Position numbers and translations under genes: made by a program. 21,162 bases of DNA, taken from the NCBI GenBank assembly GCA_964642855.1, contig CAZXSK010000065.1, forward strand, positions 1-21,162, in the 5' to 3' direction. Positions 15,170 to 21,162 of the stretch are shown one piece after another (within the stretch, counting starts at the first letter, position 1; every line of letters starts with the position of its first letter). The DNA is from CAZXSK01 sp964642855 (GTDB lineage: Bacteria; Planctomycetota; Phycisphaerae; SM23-33). The notes under the pieces are model-generated. The model was not told the origin of the DNA and made no database searches. It saw nothing but the letters and a program-made list of their open reading frames with translations.

Positions 15170-15250
15170 ATCCTGCGGCGGGAAGTCTCGCCCGCATGCA
15201 GACTGGAACGCTTCAGCGTCGACCGCCACAGGCCCCCGGCCTTGGACGCT

Positions 15251-16370
15251 CTAAGCCTTCGATTTTGCCGCCATCTTGTGGCGGAGGTATGCCTCGATGA
15301 ATTCCTGCAGTTCGCCGTCCAGCACACGGTCGGTGTGTGGCGATTTCAGTTCCGTCCGTTCGTCCCGCACCAATTGGTACGGGTACAGCACATACGAGCG
15401 GATCTGGTTGCCGAATGCGATCTCGCCCTTGTCGCCGTAAAGCTTGGCCAGTTCTGCGTCTCGCTTGGCCTGCTCATGCTGGTACAGCTTGGCTGTGAGC
15501 ATCTTGCGGGCCTCGGCACGGTTCTTGTGCTGGCTCCTGTCGTTTTGACACTGCACGACGATGCCCGTTGGCTCGTGCGTGAGACGGACAGCCGACGAAA
15601 CCTTGTTGACGTGCTGGCCTCCGGCGCCGCTGGCGCGGTAGGTGTCCTCCCGCACCTCCTTGTCCCAGTCGACTTCCACGTCCACGTCCTCCAGCTCCGG
15701 CAGCACGTCCACCGAGGCGAAACTCGTGTGCCTGCGGTTCTGGGCGTCGAACGGGCTGACCCGCACCAGCCGGTGCACGCCGCGCTCGCAGCTCAGGTAG
15801 CCGTAGGCGTACGGGCCCGTCACCCGCAGCGTGATCGAGCGGATGCCCGCTTCCTCACCGTCGGTGCGGTCGATTTCCTCGACCTTGTAGCCGGTGATCT
15901 CGAAGTAGCGCAGATACATCCGCATCAGCATGCTCGCCCAGTCGCAACTCTCGGTGCCGCCAGCGCCTGCGTGAATGCTGAAATAGCACCCGCCCGAGTC
16001 GTGCGGGCCGGACAAGAGCGTTCGCAGCTCCAGGCGATCCAGATCACGCTCCAGCGAATTGGCTTCGCTGACCGCGTCGGCAAGGTCATCGCTGCTGTCA
16101 GCCTCCACCGAGAGCTCGTGGAGCACTTCGAGGTCTTCGATCCGGCGGATGAGGTCTTCGGTGGGCGCAACGACCGCCTTGACGCGCTTGAGGCGCGCGA
16201 CGACCTTCTGGGCTGTCTCCTGGTCGTTCCAGAAGTCCGGGGAGCTCATCCGCTGCTCGAGCTGGCTCATCTCCTCCTGGCGGGCGGGCAAGTTAAAGAG
16301 AGTCCCGGATGGATAAGATCCGGGCCCGGAGGGAGTCAATGCTTTCCTTCAGCGATTCAGCTTCTATCAT
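15251..16370 (-). CDS. prfB: Peptide chain release factor 2, made by programmed +1 frameshift
   Basis: Recognises UGA and UAA and triggers peptide release. The gene is in two frames. The first runs 16370 to 16296, 25 codons from ATG to CTT, and then TAA. The second continues from 16294 to the TAG at 15251, with one base (16295) skipped. The joined product is 372 residues. SPF, the stop-codon recognition tripeptide, is at 205-207, and GGQ, the hydrolysis motif, at 250-252; both numbers equal those of E. coli RF2, as does the 25-codon leader. Residue 246 is Ala. GGAG (16379-16382) lies eight bases before the ATG. The second frame alone could start at a TTG (16339), but that would replace the conserved N-terminal helix (SLKESIDSLRARILSIRDSL). 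Use of TAA where the family has TGA is the oddity. Confidence 0.93.
16292..16298 (-). other. RF2 recoding site, CTT TAA C
   Basis: The minus strand reads CTT TAA C where the canonical bacterial RF2 frameshift site is CTT TGA C. The P-site tRNA-Leu would slip from CTT to TTT and translation would continue at AAC (Asn26; normally GAC, Asp). Upstream, CGGGAC TCT CTT aligns with the AGGGGG TAT CTT of E. coli with the same 3-nt spacer, keeping three Gs of the internal Shine-Dalgarno-like element, so that stimulator looks weak. Confidence 0.85.
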
Positions 16371-16388
16371 AGTGGGTACTCCAGAGGA

Positions 16389-16394
16389 TATAGT
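16389..16394 (+). promoter_or_regulatory. Possible -10 element of pyrF
   Basis: TATAGT (5/6 match) on the plus strand, lying on top of the minus-strand TACTAT of prfB. No clear -35. It would give pyrF a leader of roughly 125 nt. Confidence 0.3.
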
Positions 16395-16418
16395 ACCAGA
16401 GCACGAGGGAAGGAACAA
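16390..16418 (-). promoter_or_regulatory. Predicted promoter of prfB
   Basis: On the minus strand: TTGTTC (16418-16413), 17 bp, TACTAT (16395-16390). Boxes match 3/6 and 4/6. Transcription would begin near 16383, right at the GGAG that precedes the prfB ATG, giving a very short leader of about 13 nt. The -10 overlaps a plus-strand TATAGT. Confidence 0.4.
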
Positions 16419-16453
16419 CCCCCGCAGAACAGCCAAAACCCGTCCGCAAGGAA

Positions 16454-16494
16454 CCGAAAATGCGACACTTTCGGGCTTTCGCCCCGCAACGGGC
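16454..16494 (+). other. Alternative short hairpins in the pyrF leader
   Basis: Three stems that share bases: CCGAAA/TTTCGG (16454-16459 with 16469-16474), GGGC/GCCC (16473-16476 with 16481-16484), and GCCC/GGGC (16481-16484 with 16491-16494). Only some can form together. They precede the Shine-Dalgarno by about 20 nt. No U-run follows. Confidence 0.25.
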
Positions 16495-16514
16495 CAGGCC
16501 CGGCCGCCCAGAAC

Positions 16515-16520
16515 AAGGAG
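16515..16520 (+). promoter_or_regulatory. Shine-Dalgarno that fixes the TTG start of pyrF
   Basis: AAGGAG, six bases before TTG at 16527; the product from there begins MTQHFADRLQAAI, as expected for the family. There is no ATG alternative near it. Confidence 0.75.
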
Positions 16521-16526
16521 CCCGCG

Positions 16527-17423
16527 TTGACCCAGCATTTCGCCGACCGACTGCAAGCCGCCATCGATGACAAGGGCTCGCCTGTGTGCGTAGGGGTCGA
16601 CCCCAGGCCCGATCGCCTGCCAGCCGAACTCATCGAGGACGAACCCACCCCGGAAACGCAGCTCCAAGCCGTCGAGATCTTCTGCCTCGGCGTGCTCGAA
16701 GCCGTCGCACCCATCGTGCCGGTCGTCAAGCCCCAGGTCGCCTACTTCGAAGCGCTCGGGCCCCTGGGCTACCAGCTGTGCGACAAGGTCGTCCGCCGGG
16801 CGCGCGACCTGCAACTGATCGTCATCCTCGATGCCAAACGCAACGACATCGGCTCGACCGCGGAGGCCTATGCAACCGCCCACTTGCGAGGCGACCACGC
16901 CCCCGACGCGCTGACGGTGAACCCCTACCTCGGGCACGACGGCGTGGGGCCCTTCGTCGACGCCGCCCAGGCCACGGGCAGGGGCCTGTTCACCCTCGTG
17001 CGGACCTCCAACCCCTCCGGCGGAGAAATCCAGGACTTCGTCGACCCCGATGGCAACAAGCTCTACGAGCACGTCGCCAGGTTGGTAAGCCAGTGGGGGG
17101 CGGCGCCCGAACTGCTCGGCCAGTGCGGCCTGAGCTGCATAGGGGCCGTCGTCGGTGCGACCTACCCCGACGAAGCCCGCCGGCTGCGGGAACTCATGCC
17201 CGAGCAGATGTTCCTCGTGCCCGGCTACGGCGCCCAGGGCGCCACTGCCGCCGACGCCACAGCTGGTTTCCGCAGCGACGGACGGGGCGGAATCGTCAAC
17301 GCGTCGCGGTCGGTAATCTACGCCCACGCTCGCGAGGAATACGCCGGGCGTCCCTGGCAGCAGGCCGTCGCGGACGCCGCACGGGACTTCGCCGATGACA
17401 TCGCCGGAGCACTCGACCGCTGA
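16527..17423 (+). CDS. pyrF: Orotidine 5'-phosphate decarboxylase (type 2)
   Basis: Converts OMP to UMP, the last step of de novo pyrimidine synthesis; cytoplasmic TIM barrel. The 298-residue length fits the longer type 2 (mycobacterial/myxobacterial) subgroup, not the roughly 240-residue E. coli type. VCVGVDPRPDRLP (20-32) is the N-terminal substrate segment. ILDAKRNDIGSTAEAYA (100-116) contains the catalytic Asp-Lys-Asp network. TVNPYLGHDG follows, and LVPGYGAQGAT with IVNASRSVIYA mark the phosphate-binding end. The start is TTG behind a strong Shine-Dalgarno. It is divergent from prfB. The next gene begins inside or 4 bp after its stop codon, so an operon with the kinase-fold gene is likely, although the functions are not obviously linked. 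Confidence 0.94.
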   Translation: MTQHFADRLQAAIDDKGSPVCVGVDPRPDRLPAELIEDEPTPETQLQAVEIFCLGVLEAVAPIVPVVKPQVAYFEALGPLGYQLCDKVVRRARDLQLIVILDAKRNDIGSTAEAYATAHLRGDHAPDALTVNPYLGHDGVGPFVDAAQATGRGLFTLVRTSNPSGGEIQDFVDPDGNKLYEHVARLVSQWGAAPELLGQCGLSCIGAVVGATYPDEARRLRELMPEQMFLVPGYGAQGATAADATAGFRSDGRGGIVNASRSVIYAHAREEYAGRPWQQAVADAARDFADDIAGALDR

Positions 17424-18300
17424 CGCCATGCCCCCCGCCAGAAGCCCACACATGTTCGCGCTGCGTTCCGCCCCGCCGGGCGAGGTTTCCCTGCGCGGAC
17501 AGACCTACCGCCTCGCTCGCGTGTTCAAGCACGACTTCTGGGCTGCGACCTGCCTCTACCGCAGCGATGACCCCCACGCCCGTTACCCGGCTGCGGTGAT
17601 CAAGTTCGGGCGCTCGCAGGATTTCGCCGGCCTGCCCCTCCGCTGGCTGGGGCTGGCCAATCGCGACCACGAAGAGGCGATCTATCGCAGGCTCGAAGGC
17701 CTGCCCGGCGTGCCGGACTACCTCGGACGCGTCGGCGAGATGGGATACGCCATCGAGTATGTCGACGCAAAGCCGCTGGACCATCTCGACGTCCCGCCAG
17801 CGGGATTCTTCGACCGCCTGCGAACTGTCTTCGACAACGTCCATGCTCGCGGCGTGGCGTACGTGGACTCCAACAAACGCTCGAACATCCTCGTCAGGCC
17901 GGACGGCTCGCCGGTGTTGATTGACTTCCAGATCTCCATCGCCCGCCGGCCCGACCTGCCCCCCCCGCTGCGGAACCTCATCGACCGTGTCGTGGACTAC
18001 ATGATCGGGCGGGACATCTATCACCTCTACAAGCACAAGCGCCGCCTCGCGCCCCACGAACTGACGGTCGAGGAAGAAATCCTCTCCCGGAAGCGCTCCG
18101 GTGTACACGCCCTGCATCGCAGGCTTACCAAGCCCTACCGCGCACTGCGGCGGCGGTTTCTCCGCAAGCAGCACGAGACCGGTCGGCTGGTAAGCCCCAC
18201 CGCCGAACTGGAAGATCACTACCAACCCGAGAAGGCCACTTGGCGCGAGTCGGACGCGCAGGACAGCGACGAACCTTCCAAGCCCACCGGTGGAGAGTAG
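17395..18300 (+). CDS. Kinase-fold protein (RIO/lipopolysaccharide-kinase-like), target unknown
   Basis: A 301-residue soluble protein with the elements of a protein-kinase fold. AAVIKFG (66-72) supplies the likely ATP-binding Lys70. HEEAIYRRL (92-100) supplies the helix-C Glu (93 or 94). AIEYVDAKPL (119-128) is hinge-like. The catalytic loop is GVAYVDSNKRSNILV (153-167) with Asp158 and Asn164, and LIDFQIS (175-181) has DFQ in place of DFG. The D-x-N-K-x-x-N spacing is one residue longer than the usual HRDLKPEN. A basic C-terminal tail (210-260) may contact membrane or nucleic acid. Three in-frame ATGs are possible: 17395 (overlapping pyrF by 29 bp), 17428 and 17452. The domain would tolerate any of them and no Shine-Dalgarno decides. 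The downstream membrane-protein gene begins 3 bp after its stop, suggesting envelope polysaccharide or lipid modification. Confidence 0.68.
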   Translation: MTSPEHSTADAMPPARSPHMFALRSAPPGEVSLRGQTYRLARVFKHDFWAATCLYRSDDPHARYPAAVIKFGRSQDFAGLPLRWLGLANRDHEEAIYRRLEGLPGVPDYLGRVGEMGYAIEYVDAKPLDHLDVPPAGFFDRLRTVFDNVHARGVAYVDSNKRSNILVRPDGSPVLIDFQISIARRPDLPPPLRNLIDRVVDYMIGRDIYHLYKHKRRLAPHELTVEEEILSRKRSGVHALHRRLTKPYRALRRRFLRKQHETGRLVSPTAELEDHYQPEKATWRESDAQDSDEPSKPTGGE

Positions 18301-18303
18301 CGA

Positions 18304-20022
18304 ATGGTCGAAACGGTACTGGGTCTGCTGACGGGTGTTGGGTTCGTGCTGGTCGGGTGGGTCGTTCTCGGCGGGGCGCTGACGGGCCTGGGGCTTCCCC
18401 TTGCCTTCCCGCGACGCCGTCGCAGCCCAGCGGCCATCACCCTGCTCTGGGCACCGTGGGTCGGACTCGCCCTCGCCATCGGCGGGCTGCAACTGCTCCA
18501 TCTGTTGGTGCCCATGGGCTGGCCGGTCGGGGTCGGGCTGGTGCTGATCGGCTGGGGGGTGCTCGCTTCCCGCGCCGGCGAACTGACCGCTGCGCTGCGG
18601 CGCACCTGGCGAACCCACAAAGCCGCACTGCTGATCGTCGCGGTGGTGGTCGTCTGGCTTGCCCACCGCGCCATCGGCCCGCCCGGCGGGGACCACGGCC
18701 TGTATCATCTGCAGGTCGTCCGATGGAATCAGGCGTATGCCATCGTGCCCGGGCTGGGGAATCTCCACGATCGCTACGCGTTCAATAATGCCTCGCTGCT
18801 GCTCGCTGCTGCGATCGATCACGGGCCGGCGATGGGACGGGCCAATCACGTGCTTAACTCGCTGCTGATCGCGCTGCTGGTCGCCTGGGGCGTTGCTGGC
18901 GTCTGTCGACTACGCCGCGCCGACCCCGCCCGCCGGGCGCTTGCTGCATACGATAGCTGCGCGCTGATCTTCGCGCTGCACATGGCCAATCACAGCATGG
19001 TCAGCAGCTTCAATACCGACGTCGCGCCGGCCGGGCTGGCCTTCGTCGCCGGGCGGATCTTGCTGGCCCACCTCGCCGGCGCTCGCCCGCGATGCGAGCT
19101 GCACCGCGAGATGCCCCTGGTCGTTCTCGTTCTGGCCGCAGCGGTCTGCGCCAAGCTCACCGCCGCCATGTTCGCCCTCTGCGGAATCGGCATCGTAGCC
19201 TGGCTGGTCCTCACACGCCTCCCCGGGTCTCCGGGGCGGCGTGTCGTCCGCCTGGCCGCAGCATTCGCCCCGGCGGCCGTGCTCGTTGGCCCCTGGCTGG
19301 GGCGCACCGTTCTGCTCAGCGGATACCTGCTCTATCCCGCCGGCGTCGGGGCCTTCGACGTCGACTGGCGAATCCCGCACTCCGTCCGGCAAGCCCACAT
19401 GAACTACATCCGCAACTACGAGCCCTGGGCGCAGCATCTGGATCAGCCTCGCGCGTGGGTCGACCTGGCCGATCGCCTTCAGCGCGACGTGCTCGTACCG
19501 GCCGGACTTGCCCTCACCGGACTTGTCCTGCTGGCTGGACTTCGGATCGCCCGCCGACCTCGACGGCGCGCACTGCCGCCCTCAACGTGGCTGGTTGCGC
19601 TGGCAGCCACGGCGGGGATCGCGCTGTGGCTGAGCATCTCGCCCCAGCGAAGAATGGGCTTCTATCTCTTCTGGATTCTCGAGGGTGTCGTCGCGGCACA
19701 CTTCGCAGCTACGCTGGCCCGACCCACCGGGCGGGCCTTCCGCGTCCTGGCCGTTGTCATCGCCCTGGCTGCCATCGCAAACGTCAAGAAGTTCCGCCAG
19801 CCGCCCGGGCCCGATCTTGGCCTGCACCCAGCCCCGGTGATCGCGATGGAGCCCTACACTACCCGCCACGGCCTGGAGGTGGCGGTTCCGCGCGAGGGCT
19901 TCGAGTGTTACGACGCCCCGCTGCCCTGCATGGGGGTTGCCAATCCCGATCTCGCCTGCCGGCGCCCGGGCGATCTCTCGGCTGGTTTCCGCATCGAACC
20001 CCGCAAGCGCCGCGCCCGGTGA
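18304..20022 (+). CDS. Polytopic membrane protein, LIC_10190-like (glycosyltransferase-type)
   Basis: A 572-residue protein with about 11-13 hydrophobic segments from residue 5 to about 500, then a short hydrophilic tail. The stretch GGDHGLYHLQ (128-137), continuing into PGLGNLHDRYAFNN (149-162), matches a motif I associate with the LIC_10190-type membrane protein family. Its topology, with an acidic/histidine motif in an early external loop, recalls GT-C glycosyltransferases such as those using lipid-linked sugars. Enzymatic activity is an inference. GGAG (18292-18295) lies within the end of the kinase-fold gene, eight bases before the ATG, so the two are probably translationally coupled. 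The C-terminal tail contains four cysteines (in ECYD, PCMG, ACRR and nearby). Confidence 0.62.
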   Translation: MVETVLGLLTGVGFVLVGWVVLGGALTGLGLPLAFPRRRRSPAAITLLWAPWVGLALAIGGLQLLHLLVPMGWPVGVGLVLIGWGVLASRAGELTAALRRTWRTHKAALLIVAVVVVWLAHRAIGPPGGDHGLYHLQVVRWNQAYAIVPGLGNLHDRYAFNNASLLLAAAIDHGPAMGRANHVLNSLLIALLVAWGVAGVCRLRRADPARRALAAYDSCALIFALHMANHSMVSSFNTDVAPAGLAFVAGRILLAHLAGARPRCELHREMPLVVLVLAAAVCAKLTAAMFALCGIGIVAWLVLTRLPGSPGRRVVRLAAAFAPAAVLVGPWLGRTVLLSGYLLYPAGVGAFDVDWRIPHSVRQAHMNYIRNYEPWAQHLDQPRAWVDLADRLQRDVLVPAGLALTGLVLLAGLRIARRPRRRALPPSTWLVALAATAGIALWLSISPQRRMGFYLFWILEGVVAAHFAATLARPTGRAFRVLAVVIALAAIANVKKFRQPPGPDLGLHPAPVIAMEPYTTRHGLEVAVPREGFECYDAPLPCMGVANPDLACRRPGDLSAGFRIEPRKRRAR

Positions 20023-20399
20023 AACTCTTCTTTCGGGCTTGCGTTCGTCAACGCTGCCAGGCGCGCCGTCGTTTCGGCGAGCGCCACGCAAGCGAACGGC
20101 CGGGAGGTCCGCACGTCCATGCCTCAGCGCAGGCTGATGCATCGAGGCCCCGATCGGTCGGCGGATCGAAAGCGGAGCGGCGTTCCTGAGATGAGACGAT
20201 TCGCCAAAACTCGTTGACACGTCCGCGCGCCCTCTCTACACTCCGCTCTGAGTTTAGCCCGTGCGACCCGAGACGACTGGCTTGGGCGCTTCGGCTGCCG
20301 GCTTGGCGGATGGTTCTTCCCACCTGAGGCTCACCTGAACGTGGACAACGGCGCTGCCGGCTACAAGACGCTGCGACACTGAAACGGAGAATGCTTCCC
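20023..20399 (+). other. Non-coding region before ppdK
   Basis: The first part holds no gene I can support. CGCAAGC (20002-20008, just inside the previous gene) can pair with GCTTGCG (20037-20043) around the stop codon of the membrane protein. This is a possible weak terminator without a U-run. The second part contains the ppdK promoter and an approximately 150-nt leader. In the leader, GCTGCCGGCT occurs twice and CACCTGA twice, and CCCGAG/CTTGGG can pair. I recognise no known riboswitch class. Confidence 0.5.
20214..20242 (+). promoter_or_regulatory. Predicted sigma70-type promoter of ppdK
   Basis: A perfect TTGACA (20214-20219), 17 bp spacer, TACACT (20237-20242; 4/6). Transcription would begin near 20249. 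It is the best promoter match in the window. Confidence 0.65.
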
Positions 20400-21162
20400 A
20401 TGGCCAAGAAGAAGAGCAAGTACGTGTATTTCTTTGGTGGCGGCAAGGCCGAAGGCAAAGCCGCTATGAAAGAACTCCTAGGCGGCAAGGGCGCCAATCT
20501 GGCTGAGATGAGTTCACTCGGCCTGCCCGTCCCCCCCGGCTTCACCATCACCACCGAAACCTGCGACGAGTTCTACAAGCGCGGACGCAAGTACCCCACC
20601 GGGCTCGACAAGCAGATCGACGACAACATCAAGAAGCTCGAGAAGGTCACGGGCAAGACCTTCGGCAGCGGCTCGAACCCGCTGCTGGTGTCCGTGCGTT
20701 CCGGAGCGGCTGTCTCCATGCCCGGCATGATGGACACCGTCCTGAACCTCGGGCTCAACGACAAGACGCTCCAGACGATGATCGATCTGACCGGCAACGA
20801 GCGGTTTGTCTGGGACGCCTACCGCCGCTTCATGCAGATGTTCGGCGACGTCGTGCTGGGCATGGAGCATGAGCACTTCGAAGAAGCTCTCGAGAAGGTC
20901 AAGAAGAAGAACGGCGTCGAGCTCGACACCGACCTGGACATCGACGGCCTGAAGGACGTCGTCGAGGAATACAAGAAGGTCTACAAGAAGGACAAGAAGA
21001 GCTTCCCGCAGGACGCCCGCGAGCAGCTCCAGCAGGCCATCGACGCGGTGTTCGGCTCGTGGAACAACCCCCGCGCAATCCGCTATCGCCAGCTCAACGA
21101 AATCCGTGGCCTGCTCGGCACGGCCGTCAACGTCCAGACGATGGTCTTCGGCAACATGGGCG
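20400..21162 (+). CDS. ppdK: Pyruvate phosphate dikinase, N-terminal part (runs off the window)
   Basis: Interconverts pyruvate, ATP and phosphate with PEP, AMP and pyrophosphate. Only 254 of about 880-900 residues are present. They cover much of the N-terminal nucleotide-binding domain: GGKGANLAEMSSLGLPVPPG (28-47) and VRSGAAVSMPGMMDTVLNLG (99-118), both strongly diagnostic of PPDK as opposed to PEP synthase, and MFGDVVLGM (147-155). GGAG (20386-20389) lies ten bases before the ATG at 20400; an in-frame ATG at 20391 is only one base from it and less likely. The gene has its own strong promoter and a long leader. A lysine-rich N-terminus (MAKKKSK) precedes the conserved YVYFFGGGKAEG. Confidence 0.95.
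   Translation, partial: MAKKKSKYVYFFGGGKAEGKAAMKELLGGKGANLAEMSSLGLPVPPGFTITTETCDEFYKRGRKYPTGLDKQIDDNIKKLEKVTGKTFGSGSNPLLVSVRSGAAVSMPGMMDTVLNLGLNDKTLQTMIDLTGNERFVWDAYRRFMQMFGDVVLGMEHEHFEEALEKVKKKNGVELDTDLDIDGLKDVVEEYKKVYKKDKKSFPQDAREQLQQAIDAVFGSWNNPRAIRYRQLNEIRGLLGTAVNVQTMVFGNMG

Noticed and set aside
15251..16339. Single-frame prfB starting at TTG 16339
   Set aside because: It would replace the conserved N-terminal helix with MTPSGPGSYPSGTLF. The 25-codon zero frame, its GGAG and the exact E. coli numbering of SPF and GGQ favour the frameshift model.
16293..17453. The long minus-strand frame upstream of the prfB ATG
   Set aside because: Only its last 25 codons (from 16370) belong to prfB. 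The rest is antisense to pyrF.
20310..20330. A five-codon upstream frame (ATG GTT CTT CCC ACC TGA) in the ppdK leader
   Set aside because: It has no good Shine-Dalgarno and is too short to distinguish from chance.
1..21162. CRISPR arrays, tRNA or rRNA genes, insertion sequences, attachment sites
   Set aside because: I looked for regular direct repeats, cloverleaf-like sequences, transposase motifs and terminal inverted repeats and saw none; the window reads as ordinary core chromosome apart from the items listed.

Overview
The window looks like a GC-rich chromosomal segment from a Planctomycetota-type bacterium, probably from an assembled (possibly metagenomic) scaffold, because it contains a run of exactly 100 Ns. 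The lineage call is an inference. It rests on the high GC content, two exported squalene-cyclase-like toroid proteins fused to DUF4159 modules (a combination common in Planctomycetes), a LIC_10190-type membrane protein, and a housekeeping gene set without phage, IS, CRISPR or tRNA elements.

Layout. Positions 57-2445 (+): riboflavin synthase, PdxA and a SAM methyltransferase, the last two overlapping. Positions 2450-3988 (-): a secreted alpha/beta-hydrolase that converges on the methyltransferase with only 4 bp between stop codons. Positions 4211-4807 (+): the biotin transporter BioY. Positions 4974-8745 (+): an operon of EtfB, EtfA and an acyl-CoA dehydrogenase, with a good sigma70-like promoter, a hairpin just after the predicted transcription start and a strong intrinsic terminator. 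Positions 8875-9121 (+) hold the start of an unrecognised gene cut by the N gap; 9222-10346 (+) is an ABC permease lacking its N-terminus for the same reason. Positions 10416-16370 (-): prfB followed by two paralogous toroid/DUF4159 proteins. Positions 16527-20022 (+): pyrF, a kinase-fold protein and a large polytopic membrane protein, tightly spaced. From 20400 (+): the N-terminal 254 residues of pyruvate phosphate dikinase, running off the end.

The most notable observation is prfB. It is split in two frames like the classic RF2 autoregulatory recoding gene: 25 zero-frame codons, then a stop, then the rest in +1. The slippery site reads CTT TAA C, not the canonical CTT TGA C. When the shift is applied, the SPF and GGQ motifs fall at residues 205-207 and 250-252, the same numbers as in E. 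coli RF2, which strongly supports the reading. TAA is the rarest terminator among the 15 complete gene ends here (one, versus eight TGA and six TAG), so a TAA at the recoding site is unexpected.

The second notable element is the pair of tandem paralogues downstream of prfB. Each has a signal peptide, a toroid with QW-like repeats but no visible DxDD catalytic motif, and two consecutive DUF4159-like modules that appear to be an internal duplication. Their function is unknown. The remainder is ordinary metabolism: cofactor synthesis, acyl-CoA oxidation through ETF, pyrimidine synthesis and the PEP/pyruvate node.
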